A stretch of DNA of 64,000 nucleotides from Anthropogastromicrobium aceti. Lineage in GTDB: Bacteria > Bacillota > Clostridia > Lachnospirales > Lachnospiraceae. Below the pieces are notes generated by a model that was not told the origin of the DNA, did not search any database, and saw nothing but the letters and a program-made list of their open reading frames with translations. The DNA is taken from NCBI RefSeq assembly GCF_025567095.1, contig NZ_JAOQJH010000013.1, one strand, 5' to 3'. Below are positions 8,750 to 17,541 of this stretch, piece by piece; the first letter of the stretch is position 1; each line of letters starts with the position of its first letter. The translations under genes and the position numbers were made by a program.

Positions 8750-9631
8750 ATGAAGGGAATTATTTTAGCAGGCGGCAGTGGTACAAGACTGTATCCGCTG
8801 ACCAGAGTAACATCAAAACAGCTGCTTCCGATTTATGATAAGCCGATGATTTATTATCCGCTGTCTGTTCTTATGAACGCAGGAATCCGCGAGATCTTAA
8901 TCATCTCTACACCAGATGATACACCGAGATTTGAGGCACTTTTAGGTGATGGTCATCAGTTTGGAATCGAGCTGTCTTATGCTGTGCAGCCAAGCCCAGA
9001 CGGACTGGCTCAGGCATTTATTATCGGCGCTGATTTTATTGGCAATGATAATGTAGCAATGGTTCTTGGCGATAACATTTTTGCAGGTCATGGTCTGACA
9101 AAGAGATTAAAGGAAGCAGCAGACCGCAAAGTCGGTGCTACTGTATTCGGCTACTATGTAGACGATCCAGAGCGTTTTGGTATTGTTGAGTTTGATAAGA
9201 ATGGAAAGGCAATCTCTATCGAAGAAAAGCCGGCACATCCAAAGAGCAACTATTGTGTAACTGGTCTTTATTTCTATGATAACCGTGTTGTTGAGTATGC
9301 AAAGAACTTAAAGCCATCTGCAAGAGGAGAGCTTGAAATCACTGATCTGAACCGCATTTATCTGGAGAACGGTGAATTAAATGTTGAGCTTTTGGGACAG
9401 GGATTTACATGGCTTGATACTGGTACACATGAGTCTTTAGTAGATGCAACTAACTTTGTGCGTACCGTTGAGACACATCAGCACAGAAAGATTGCTTGTC
9501 TGGAGGAGATCGCATACTTAAATGGATGGATCACAAAGGAGCAGTTAATGGAGATTTATGAGATCTATAAGAAGAATCAGTACGGTGCTTATCTGTTAGA
9601 TGTCATGAATGGAAAGTACATCGACAAATAA
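8750..9631 (+). CDS. rfbA: Glucose-1-phosphate thymidylyltransferase
   Basis: RfbA (RmlA) joins glucose-1-phosphate and dTTP to give dTDP-glucose, the first step of dTDP-rhamnose synthesis for surface polysaccharides. The 293-residue product has the nucleotidyltransferase signature GIILAGGSGTRLYPLT at its N-terminus, SKQLLPIYDKPMIYYPL, and VLGDNIFAGHG; length matches the family. The start at 8750 is chosen because the conserved MKGIILAGG begins there, with AAAGG upstream. No other rml gene is adjacent, so the pathway is dispersed in this genome or this is a lone copy. Confidence 0.95.
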   Translation: MKGIILAGGSGTRLYPLTRVTSKQLLPIYDKPMIYYPLSVLMNAGIREILIISTPDDTPRFEALLGDGHQFGIELSYAVQPSPDGLAQAFIIGADFIGNDNVAMVLGDNIFAGHGLTKRLKEAADRKVGATVFGYYVDDPERFGIVEFDKNGKAISIEEKPAHPKSNYCVTGLYFYDNRVVEYAKNLKPSARGELEITDLNRIYLENGELNVELLGQGFTWLDTGTHESLVDATNFVRTVETHQHRKIACLEEIAYLNGWITKEQLMEIYEIYKKNQYGAYLLDVMNGKYIDK

Positions 9632-9635
9632 AATA

Positions 9636-10190
9636 ATGATGAAAAGAAAATATCGTGTGATATTGCTGGCAGCGCTGGTGCTTGGATGGATGGGCGTGAT
9701 TTTCATGTTCTCCAGTCAGGACGGCGCTGCGTCGTCTGAGACGAGCGGTCGGGTAGTAGAACGGGTGATTGCCGTAGTAAAACCTGATTTTAACAGCCTT
9801 GCAAAGAGCGAACAGATCAGATTTCGGGAGATGGTCACATTTTTTGTACGCAAGGGAGCGCATTTTACAGAATACATGATTCTGGGCGTGCTTCTTTTTT
9901 TATTTTATTATGAGTGGAGACCGAAGATTTTTCAGGTGCCGCAAAAGGAAAATATGCATATAATGAAGCTTCGCCTACGCCGCATCTGGTTTATTGCTTG
10001 GATCACAGGTACGCTTTATGCAGCAAGTGATGAGTTTCACCAGATGTTTACCGGAGAGCGTTCCCCTCAGGTAAGAGATGTGTGCATAGACAGCTCAGGA
10101 GCAGCAGTTGGATGTCTGCTTGCACTGATGGTCATGGTGCTCATCGCAAGAAAATTTGCAGGAAAAATGCAGAGGCAGACAGAAAAGTAA
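9636..10190 (+). CDS. VanZ-like family membrane protein
   Basis: This small membrane protein (about 184 residues) shows the VanZ-like layout: helix 1 (VILLAALVLGWMGVIFMFSS), the conserved FSSQDG segment, the charged motif RKGAHFTEYMILGVLLF, then the DEFHQMFTGERSPQVRDVCID segment split across two helices. VanZ-like proteins are linked to teicoplanin resistance in one plasmid case, but most chromosomal copies have no known role. The start is uncertain: ATG 9636, 9639 or 9609 are possible and none has a clear ribosome site, which suggests coupling to rfbA, ending 4 bp upstream. Confidence 0.82.
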   Translation: MMKRKYRVILLAALVLGWMGVIFMFSSQDGAASSETSGRVVERVIAVVKPDFNSLAKSEQIRFREMVTFFVRKGAHFTEYMILGVLLFLFYYEWRPKIFQVPQKENMHIMKLRLRRIWFIAWITGTLYAASDEFHQMFTGERSPQVRDVCIDSSGAAVGCLLALMVMVLIARKFAGKMQRQTEK

Positions 10191-10286
10191 TATATAAAAG
10201 TAAGATAAAATAAGGCATCAAAGCAAAAAATGAAAGCGAAGATGCCAAAGACAAGACATCATATAGGACAGCAGGAGGAATAAAAA

Positions 10287-11354
10287 ATGACAGAAGCATT
10301 GGAAAAGAATATCAGAAAAGTAGTGCCGTATGTTCCGGGAGAACAGCCACAAAATCCAGACGTGATAAAGCTAAACACAAATGAAAATCCATATTCACCT
10401 GCACCTGGCGTAGCGCGTGTGTTAAAAAGCATGGACGCAGATTTGTTGCGTCTTTATCCAGACCCGACAAATGGCTGTCTTGTAAAAGCACTGGCAGATT
10501 ACTATGAGTTAGCAGAGGATCAGGTCTTTGTGGGAATTGGTTCTGATGATGTTTTAAGTATGAGCTTTCTGACATTTTTTAATTCTGGAAAACCAATTCT
10601 GTTTCCGAATGTGACGTATTCTTTCTATGATGTGTGGGCTGATCTGTACCGTATCCCGTATGTGACATGCGCGCTTGATGATCAGATGATGATCAAAAAG
10701 GAAGACTATTTCAAAGAAAATGGCGGTATTGTCATTCCAAATCCGAATGCACCGACTGGAGTGTATGAGCCGCTTGAGACATTTGAGGAAATTTTACAGA
10801 AGAACACAGATGTTGTTGTCATTGTCGATGAAGCCTATGTGGATTTTGCAGACGGCCCATCAGCACGCACTCTGATTGAAAAGTATCCAAATCTGCTAGT
10901 TGTTCAGACCTTCTCTAAGTCACGTTCCATGGCTGGAATGCGTATTGGATATGCGATGGGAAATAAAGAATTGATTAAAGCACTTAATGATGTAAAATAT
11001 TCTTTTAATTCCTATACAATGAGCCGTGTGGCGCTTCTTTGCGGTGTTGAGGCTGTAAATGATAAAGCTTATTTTGAGGAACATGTAAAAAAGATTTGTG
11101 AAACTCGTGAAAAGACAAAGAAAGCATTGGCAGCGCTTGGTTTTTCTTTCCCAGACTCTCAGTCAAACTTTATCTTTGCAGCACACAAGAGCATGCCTGC
11201 AAAGGAGATTTTTGCATCATTAAAGGAACGAAATATTTTTGTTCGCTATTTTAATAAACCAGGTATTGATAATTATCTGCGCATCACAATCGGTACCGAT
11301 GAGCAGATGGCAGCACTTGAGGCTGCGTTAAAGGAAATTTTACAGCAGGCATAA
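10287..11354 (+). CDS. hisC: Histidinol-phosphate aminotransferase
   Basis: HisC is a class II aminotransferase that uses PLP to convert imidazole-acetol phosphate to histidinol phosphate; many copies also accept aromatic amino acids. The 355-residue protein has LNTNENPYSPAPGV near the N-terminus, NPNAPTG, VDEAYVDFA, and the PLP lysine in TFSKSRSMAGMRIGYAMG. The ribosome site AGCAGGAGG precedes the ATG. It is isolated from other his genes here, so a role in aromatic amino-acid transamination is an alternative. Confidence 0.9.
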   Translation: MTEALEKNIRKVVPYVPGEQPQNPDVIKLNTNENPYSPAPGVARVLKSMDADLLRLYPDPTNGCLVKALADYYELAEDQVFVGIGSDDVLSMSFLTFFNSGKPILFPNVTYSFYDVWADLYRIPYVTCALDDQMMIKKEDYFKENGGIVIPNPNAPTGVYEPLETFEEILQKNTDVVVIVDEAYVDFADGPSARTLIEKYPNLLVVQTFSKSRSMAGMRIGYAMGNKELIKALNDVKYSFNSYTMSRVALLCGVEAVNDKAYFEEHVKKICETREKTKKALAALGFSFPDSQSNFIFAAHKSMPAKEIFASLKERNIFVRYFNKPGIDNYLRITIGTDEQMAALEAALKEILQQA

Positions 11355-11361
11355 AGAATAT

Positions 11362-11504
11362 GTAACTATTCAGAGCCATGCAAAATTGCTTTCTGTGAAT
11401 GCTTGCATTCAGACAGAATAGCAATTTTATATGGCGAGGTAACCACATGAGCAAAATAGAAGCATCGAAGATGCGATTTTGCGAATGTGGTTCTGAATAG
11501 TTAC
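11362..11504. repeat. Structured 143-bp intergenic element (three-way junction)
   Basis: Terminal inverted arms GTAACTATTCAGAGCCA (11362-11378) and TGGTTCTGAATAGTTAC (11488-11504) pair with a single G-T. Inside are two hairpins. The first pairs CAAAATTGCT with AGCAATTTT and is extended by TTCTGTGAATGC against GCATTCAGACAGAA with a small bulge. The second is AACCACAT-GCAAAAT-GCATC against GATGC-ATTTTGC-ATGTGGTT. There is no coding frame. The compact palindromic form suggests a MITE-like element or an RNA module. Shorter TAACTATTC/GAATAGT traces occur at 36958-36995 and a lone arm at 38077. Confidence 0.75.
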
Positions 11505-11527
11505 GAATATACAAAAATAAATTAGAT

Positions 11528-11574
11528 AAAAAGGCAGAGGCAAAATCGGTAGAATGATTTGCCTCTGCCTTTTT
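11528..11574. terminator. Bidirectional intrinsic terminator
   Basis: A perfect 17-bp stem (11528-11544 with 11558-11574; core GGCAGAGGC/GCCTCTGCC) is flanked by A- and T-runs. It serves the region after hisC and the convergent AraC gene. Confidence 0.9.
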
Positions 11575-11619
11575 GCGTTTTTTTGCCATTTGTTGTTACT
11601 GTTTTTCGGTCACTTAAAC

Positions 11620-12402
11620 TTAAAATGGATGCTTCCGGTATTGTGCGGGTGTCACACCAGTCAGCTTCTTAAATTGACGATAGAAGTGCACTTCATTGTT
11701 ATATCCGCAAAATTCAGCAATCTGGGAGAGCGACAGATTGCTTGTAGACAGATTGAATCTTGCTCGTGTCACACGCATAAGAATCAGATCTTGCTGAAAG
11801 GAAACGCCAAACAGTTTTTTATAGATAAGTTGAAAATAAGATTCACTTATATTAAGCTGCTTGGCACATCGTGCAATTGAATGCTTTTGCTCAAGTGAAT
11901 TAGAAATTTCAAGGTGAAGCTGTTTAAGCTGATTTTCAAGAGGTGTGATATTGGCATGGCTTTGGAATGTTGCATGAGCAGTAGAAAGACTGTTCAGCAA
12001 AAATGTAAACAGAGCACGCATATTTTCGTCCTTAAAATCAGGTTGACCAAAAGAAAGCTCTAATAAAATATGGTGGATACAGAAGGAAAAGATATTGGTA
12101 TCTTCCACAGAGAATGGGTGGTTGCTGATCGCATTTAAGCGTTCAATGAGCTTGGGTTCATCAGTATCAAAGTGAAGCCAGTCATCTATATAATCCCCGT
12201 CTGGATTTCCGTAATAATTTGGTGTGTGTGGTGCTAAGATAATTATTTGCGGAGGCTCAACGGAAAAATGCTCTGAGCCGATATCAAAGCTTCCGTGTGA
12301 ACGAACAACAAGCAGTATAAAATGAGGGAGTCCCTTAGGACGGCTCATTCGAAAAGTGCTTGGGTGAATGTTAATATATCCTCCTGTGATTGCCTTGATC
12401 AT
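11620..12402 (-). CDS. AraC family transcriptional regulator
   Basis: This 260-residue regulator has an N-terminal cupin-like ligand domain (about 10-130, with HFILLVVRSHGSFDIG and PHTPNYYGNPDGDYIDDWLHF) and a C-terminal AraC double helix-turn-helix (about 165-258, ending SQIAEFCGYNNEVHFYRQFK and TGVTPAQYRK). It is divergent from the uronide-type locus beginning at 12596 and is its likely activator. The sugar ligand is inferred, not seen. Confidence 0.88.
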   Translation of the reverse strand: MIKAITGGYINIHPSTFRMSRPKGLPHFILLVVRSHGSFDIGSEHFSVEPPQIIILAPHTPNYYGNPDGDYIDDWLHFDTDEPKLIERLNAISNHPFSVEDTNIFSFCIHHILLELSFGQPDFKDENMRALFTFLLNSLSTAHATFQSHANITPLENQLKQLHLEISNSLEQKHSIARCAKQLNISESYFQLIYKKLFGVSFQQDLILMRVTRARFNLSTSNLSLSQIAEFCGYNNEVHFYRQFKKLTGVTPAQYRKHPF

Positions 12403-12455
12403 GAAATGTATTGCCTCCTTAAAATAAAATAGTAGGATATGTTAGTTTTTTCTCT

Positions 12456-12484
12456 AGTTTATGTTATTGTATAGTATTTGTCAA
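12456..12484 (-). promoter_or_regulatory. Promoter of the AraC regulator
   Basis: On the minus strand, TTGACA (12484-12479) and TAAACT (12461-12456) are separated by 17 bp, about 55 bp before the regulator start. No equally good promoter is visible for the divergent operon, consistent with activator dependence. Confidence 0.6.
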
Positions 12485-12595
12485 TGATGTATCATAAAAG
12501 AAATTAAAACAAGACGGAATCCTACAGAAATCACAATAAAATAATCCGAATCATGTGAGTATGAGGGAAAATATAATAAAAACAGGAGGGGGTAG

Positions 12596-13735
12596 ATGAA
12601 AGATAAACGAAAACAATGGATTGATGCAATGTGTAAGATTGTGACACCGGTGTTGGATATGTTGGAACATGGAAAACTAAAACAATCATTACCGCTAACA
12701 TTCCATGAGGAACGAAAAGTATTTGCTCCACTAGAGGCGTTTGGAAGAAGTATGTTGGGTTTGGCACCATGGCTTGAGACAGATAGCGAAACACTTGATG
12801 AAGAAGAGCGAACACGTCAGGCAGTGTACCGGGCAAAAGTCGTTCGTTGCATTGAGATGGCAACGAATCCAGAGTCTCCGGATTTTATGCTGTTTGATGA
12901 GGGTGGACAGCCACTCGTCGATGCTGCATTTCTGGCGCATGCACTGGTACGTGCACCAAAGGCACTTGCGGCAGCACTTCCAGAGGAAACAAGAAAGCAT
13001 CTGGCAGATGCGCTTCGAAGCACCAGAAAGATTCCAGCATACAATTCTAACTGGCTATTTTTCTCTGCAATGGTGGAGGCTGGATTGTATGTGATTGGTG
13101 AGCCATATGATATCATGAGAGTGATTTATCCAATGCGTGTATTCCAGCAGTGGTATAAGGGTGATGGTGTTTACGGCGATGGAGCGATGTTCCATTGGGA
13201 CTATTATAATAGTTTTGTGATTCAGCCAATGTATGTGGATCTGGTTCGTCTGTTTGAAAACGAGCACGAGGAGATCCGTCAGATGAAGTCGGTTATACTA
13301 AAGAGAGCCGCTCGTTATGCATCGGAATTAGAGCGAATGATTGGACCGGAAGGCAGCTATCCGATCATTGGACGTTCAATCTGCTACCGTTTTGGTGCAT
13401 TTCAGATGCTTTCACAGGCAGCACTTGAGCATATGCTTGAACTGCATATTTCACCAGCATCGGTTCGATGCGGACTGAGTGCCGTAATTACACGTGTGAT
13501 GTCGTCACCAGATCTATTCGATGAGAATGGATGGCTGCGCCCAGGTGTATTTGGTTATCAGCCGGAACTGGCAGAGGAATACATTAATATTGGAAGCTTA
13601 TACTTGTGTAGCGCGGTATTTCTTCCACTCGGATTAGCACCGCAGGATGCATTCTGGAGTGCACCGGATGAAGAATGGTCCGCCAAGAAGGTATGGGCAG
13701 GTGGTCATATCGTGATTGACCATGCACAGGATTAA
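12596..13735 (+). CDS. DUF2264-family (GH154-like) cytoplasmic glycoside hydrolase
   Basis: The 379-residue protein matches the DUF2264 pattern, with FAPLEAFGRSMLGLAPWL near the N-terminus, NWLFFSAMVEAGLY, YGDGAMFHWDYYNSFVIQPM and GRSICYRFGAFQMLSQAAL. DUF2264 proteins form an alpha/alpha-barrel family; to my recollection the family was recently classified as GH154 with beta-glucuronidase activity, which would suit this locus. No signal peptide is seen, so it acts on imported oligosaccharides. It is the first gene of the operon, with ribosome site AGGAGGGGG. Exact substrate is uncertain. Confidence 0.78.
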   Translation: MKDKRKQWIDAMCKIVTPVLDMLEHGKLKQSLPLTFHEERKVFAPLEAFGRSMLGLAPWLETDSETLDEEERTRQAVYRAKVVRCIEMATNPESPDFMLFDEGGQPLVDAAFLAHALVRAPKALAAALPEETRKHLADALRSTRKIPAYNSNWLFFSAMVEAGLYVIGEPYDIMRVIYPMRVFQQWYKGDGVYGDGAMFHWDYYNSFVIQPMYVDLVRLFENEHEEIRQMKSVILKRAARYASELERMIGPEGSYPIIGRSICYRFGAFQMLSQAALEHMLELHISPASVRCGLSAVITRVMSSPDLFDENGWLRPGVFGYQPELAEEYINIGSLYLCSAVFLPLGLAPQDAFWSAPDEEWSAKKVWAGGHIVIDHAQD

Positions 13736-13888
13736 ATCCACAAGAGCGAAAAACAAAAGAAGTAAAAATGAATGTAAGACATGACTGTAAAGCATCAGAC
13801 AAAATCAAAATGTAGAAACAGAATTGTCTTCATATAAAGAAACGAGACAAAATCAAAAAAAGGAAACATAACACAAGGAGGGAACAAC

Positions 13889-15526
13889 ATGACAAAAACA
13901 AAAAGAGTAGCAGCGACGATGATGGCAGCAGCAATGGGAACATCCATGATCGGTGTAATTCCGGCAGCAGCAGAGGAAGAGCGTGAGACATTAAAGCTTG
14001 CGTTGACACAGAGCAGTATGGTTACCGATTACGAGAACAACTACTTTACAAAGTATCTTGAGGATAAGCTGAACATCAACATTGAGTTCTACATGCTTCC
14101 AGCGGATAGCGCAGAGGCTAGAACAAAGGTTAATTTGATGGCAACAAGCAATGAAGATTTGCCAGACGTAATGATTACCGATAACTTTTTAACAAATGAG
14201 ATGATCCTGCAGCTCGGCGACAGTGGATTCTTTACGCCACTGAATGATTATCTGAATGATCCTGAGATCATGCCAAATTTCAACGCAATCCCAGATGACG
14301 ACAGAGAAGCGATCTTAAAGGCTACTACACAGGCAGATGGCAATATCTACGGTTTTGCAGCATATGAGCCAGAGACTTGGAACCTGACACCAAATCGTAT
14401 GTTCATCAATCGTGCATGGTTAGACAAGTTAGGACTTGAAGTTCCGACAACAACAGATGAGTTAAAGACTGTTCTGGAAGCATTCCGTGATGGCGATCCA
14501 AATGGTAATGGTGTTCAGGATGAAATAGGTGTATATGGATTTGCAGGCGGCGGTTACGGTGAGAATACAGTAGATGCCCTGATGAATGCATTTATCTTCT
14601 GGAATGGCGGACTTTCCTTATCCGATGATGGAACTGAGGTTATTGCACCGTTCACACAGGATGCATGGCGTGAAGGTTTAACCTACCTGAACGAGTTGTC
14701 TAGCGAAGGTCTTTTGTCTGCGAATATCTTTACTGATGACGGACAGCAGTTTAAGGCCATCTTAAATCAGGAGACACCAATAGTTGGATTGACAACAGCA
14801 GGTTCCTTAAGCAACTGGCCAGATGTAAAGAACAATAAGAATTTTGCTGAAATGGAGATGATCGAGCCACTAAAAGGACCAGAAGGTGTACAGTATACAC
14901 CATATAACCCATATACTCCAGGACAGGAAATGTACATTATCGAAGGAACTGATAAGCTTGATCTGGCTTTGAAGTTTGCAGATGAGTTCTTCAATATTGA
15001 TACTGGTTTGATCGAGCGTTTTGGTGAGGAAGGCGTTGACTGGACAAGAGATCCGAAGGACTTAGAGGGACAGACCAACGCATACGTCGAAGCAGGACTT
15101 TATGATAAGCTGTCTATGCTTGTTATTTCCACGATCTGGTCTGATAACCAGAGCCAGACTTGGAGAAACCACGGACCAAGATATGCAAGTCTTGAGATGG
15201 GCAACACCGTTTATGATTATTCTTCTGGAAATAAGTTTGATGTAAATGATCCTACTCAGTTGAATGCAAAGTGCTATGAGCTGTATTATCCGAAGCATCC
15301 AGAATATGTACTTCCTACATTAAAGTATACACTTGATGAGACTGAATTAATTCAGGAGCAGCTTACCACACTTCCAACATTTGTTGATCAGTGTATGGCA
15401 GAGTTCATTACTGGTGCAAGATCTCTCGATGATGCTGGATGGAACGCTTATCTGGATGAACTTGAGACAATGGGACTTTCAACATGGCTTGAGACCGCAC
15501 AGGTTGCTTACGACAGAACAAAATAA
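13889..15526 (+). CDS. Extracellular oligosaccharide-binding protein, LplA type
   Basis: The 545-residue solute-binding protein has a cleavable signal peptide ending PAAAEEE and a family-1 binding fold typical of LplA-like proteins that work with LplB/LplC permeases. It lies directly before those permeases. Unusually for a Gram-positive binding protein it has no lipobox cysteine; the signal peptide looks like a type I site. A 13-bp hairpin follows the gene (15587-15633), which may keep its mRNA level above that of the permeases. Substrate is inferred from the neighbours: uronic-acid oligosaccharides. Confidence 0.88.
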   Translation: MTKTKRVAATMMAAAMGTSMIGVIPAAAEEERETLKLALTQSSMVTDYENNYFTKYLEDKLNINIEFYMLPADSAEARTKVNLMATSNEDLPDVMITDNFLTNEMILQLGDSGFFTPLNDYLNDPEIMPNFNAIPDDDREAILKATTQADGNIYGFAAYEPETWNLTPNRMFINRAWLDKLGLEVPTTTDELKTVLEAFRDGDPNGNGVQDEIGVYGFAGGGYGENTVDALMNAFIFWNGGLSLSDDGTEVIAPFTQDAWREGLTYLNELSSEGLLSANIFTDDGQQFKAILNQETPIVGLTTAGSLSNWPDVKNNKNFAEMEMIEPLKGPEGVQYTPYNPYTPGQEMYIIEGTDKLDLALKFADEFFNIDTGLIERFGEEGVDWTRDPKDLEGQTNAYVEAGLYDKLSMLVISTIWSDNQSQTWRNHGPRYASLEMGNTVYDYSSGNKFDVNDPTQLNAKCYELYYPKHPEYVLPTLKYTLDETELIQEQLTTLPTFVDQCMAEFITGARSLDDAGWNAYLDELETMGLSTWLETAQVAYDRTK

Positions 15527-15586
15527 GAGACAGTTGAGAATTGGATACAAAATTGAATTGTAAACACTTAGCTAAATAATTACCAT

Positions 15587-15633
15587 AGTATGGATGGGCG
15601 TCTACGTGAATAGTATGTCTGCCCATCCATACT
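15587..15633 (+). promoter_or_regulatory. Intercistronic hairpin after binding-protein gene
   Basis: AGTATGGATGGGC (15587-15599) pairs perfectly with GCCCATCCATACT (15621-15633). There is no T-run, so partial attenuation or 3'-end stabilisation of the binding-protein mRNA is more likely than full termination. Confidence 0.65.
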
Positions 15634-15655
15634 GCATTAAAAAGGAGGCAGATCT

Positions 15656-16606
15656 ATGGCAAAGAATTCGTCACAGGTTCGCGCACAGAACAAAAAAACA
15701 CTGGTAAAGCGCATTCGCTCCAGATGGCAGCTGTATTTACTGCTTTTGCTGCCGCTTGCATGGCTGATTATATTTGCTTATGTCCCAATGGGTGGATTGG
15801 TCATTGCATTTAAGAAATATAATGTAAGACAAGGTATTTGGGGAAGTGAATGGGTTGGATTAAAGAATTTTGAAAAATTCTTTAAATCAGTTAAGTTCCC
15901 GGTTGTTATGAGAAATACATTGACAATTTCATTATATTCACTTGTTGTTACATTCCCTATCCCGATCATATTTGCACTTCTTTTGAATGCAATGCCGGGA
16001 CGTCGTTATAAGAAAGTGATTCAGACGGTAACTTATATTCCGTATTTTATTTCAACTGTTGTTATGGTTGGTTTGATTTTCCAGGTTTTGGATTATCGTA
16101 ATGGTCTTTGGGGAAGCTTATTTTCATTATTTACCGGAAAAACAGCCCCAAATATTCTTGCAAATGGAAAATTGTTCAAGCACATTTATGTGTGGTCAGC
16201 AGTTTGGCAGACTACCGGATATAGTGCAATTATTTATATAGCAGCTCTCGCAGGTGTAGATCAGTCTCTGCATGAAGCAGCCATGATTGATGGAGCAAGC
16301 CGCTTCCAGCGTCTTCTCTATATTGATGTTCCGTCAATTAAGCCGACAGCCAGCATTATGTTGATTCTGGCAGTTGGAAATATCATGAATGTAGGATATG
16401 AAAAGGTTCTTTTAATGCAGAATGACCTGAACCTAAACTACAGTGAAATCGTTTCTACCTATACATACAAGATTGGTCTTGCAAGTGGTATTACGGATTT
16501 CTCATTGTCAACTGCTATCGGTATGTTCAACTCTGTTATTAACTTTACATTGTTAATTATTGCGAACACACTGAGCAAAAAATTAAGCGGAAGCGGAATT
16601 TTCTAA
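15656..16606 (+). CDS. Sugar ABC transporter permease, LplB type
   Basis: The 316-residue inner-membrane permease has about six transmembrane helices and the EAA loop that contacts the ATPase (EAAMIDGASRFQRLLYIDVP). The N-terminal segment MGGLVIAFKKYNVRQGIWGS is characteristic of LplB-like permeases. Ribosome site AAAAAGGAGG. It pairs with the next gene; no ATPase gene is present in the locus. Confidence 0.92.
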   Translation: MAKNSSQVRAQNKKTLVKRIRSRWQLYLLLLLPLAWLIIFAYVPMGGLVIAFKKYNVRQGIWGSEWVGLKNFEKFFKSVKFPVVMRNTLTISLYSLVVTFPIPIIFALLLNAMPGRRYKKVIQTVTYIPYFISTVVMVGLIFQVLDYRNGLWGSLFSLFTGKTAPNILANGKLFKHIYVWSAVWQTTGYSAIIYIAALAGVDQSLHEAAMIDGASRFQRLLYIDVPSIKPTASIMLILAVGNIMNVGYEKVLLMQNDLNLNYSEIVSTYTYKIGLASGITDFSLSTAIGMFNSVINFTLLIIANTLSKKLSGSGIF

Positions 16607-16617
16607 GGAGGTAGGGT

Positions 16618-17511
16618 ATGCATAAATTTAAACGCTATAGCTGGAATGACAAAGCTTTTTATATCATTACCATCCTGATTTTAACGATCTTTTTTATCAT
16701 GGTACTTTATCCATGTATCTTCGTAGTTAGTGCATCATTTTCTTCTGGAACTGCTGTTCAGGCTGGAAAAGTTGTATTGTTCCCAGTTGATTTCAGCTTG
16801 GAGGGATATAAGACTGTTTTCAATACCAAGACTGTGTGGATCGGTTTTGCAAACTCACTGTTTTATACATTTGTCGGAACTGCTATTAATGTAGCTATGA
16901 CAATGACAGCTGGTTACTGCCTTTCAAGAAAAGATCTTCCGGGACGAAATGGAATCATGCTTCTGTTTACATTTACCATGTTTTTCAGCGGCGGTCTGAT
17001 TCCGTCATACATGGTAATTCAGAACCTTAAAATGATCAATACAAGATGGGCACTTTTGATTCCGGGAGCAATCGGTGTCTATAACCTGATTGTTTGTCGA
17101 ACATTTATCATTAACACTATTCCAACGGAGCTTCTTGAGGCTTCCCAGATTGATGGATGTTCTGATATTAAGTATTACTTTAAGGTAGTTATCCCGCTTT
17201 CAAAGGCAATCTTGGCAGTACTTGTTTTATTCTATGGTGTAGGTCACTGGAATGCATACTTTAATGCGATGATTTACCTGCATGATAAGGCGCTTTATCC
17301 ATTGACTCTGTTCCTTCGTGAAATCTTAATGGCGAGCCAGATTGACCCATCTACAGTACAGGATCCGGAGCTTCAGGCAAGACTGCAGGATATGGTCGGT
17401 GTTATCAAGTATGCGTTGATTATGGTTAGTATGATACCTGTACTTTTGATCTATCCATTTGTACAGAAATATTTTGTAAAGGGTGTTATGATTGGTTCCG
17501 TAAAGGGTTAA
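16618..17511 (+). CDS. Sugar ABC transporter permease, LplC/YtcP type
   Basis: The 297-residue permease starts 11 bp after its partner and has about six helices. Its EAA loop reads EASQIDGCSDIKYYFKVV. The motif SFSSGTAVQAGKVVLFPVDF after helix 1 is typical of the LplC/YtcP group, and it ends in the usual GVMIGSVKG. It forms the heterodimeric channel for the LplA-type binding protein. Confidence 0.92.
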   Translation: MHKFKRYSWNDKAFYIITILILTIFFIMVLYPCIFVVSASFSSGTAVQAGKVVLFPVDFSLEGYKTVFNTKTVWIGFANSLFYTFVGTAINVAMTMTAGYCLSRKDLPGRNGIMLLFTFTMFFSGGLIPSYMVIQNLKMINTRWALLIPGAIGVYNLIVCRTFIINTIPTELLEASQIDGCSDIKYYFKVVIPLSKAILAVLVLFYGVGHWNAYFNAMIYLHDKALYPLTLFLREILMASQIDPSTVQDPELQARLQDMVGVIKYALIMVSMIPVLLIYPFVQKYFVKGVMIGSVKG

Positions 17512-17541
17512 CAGTTAGAACAAAAGGTATGGTGAATCCAT

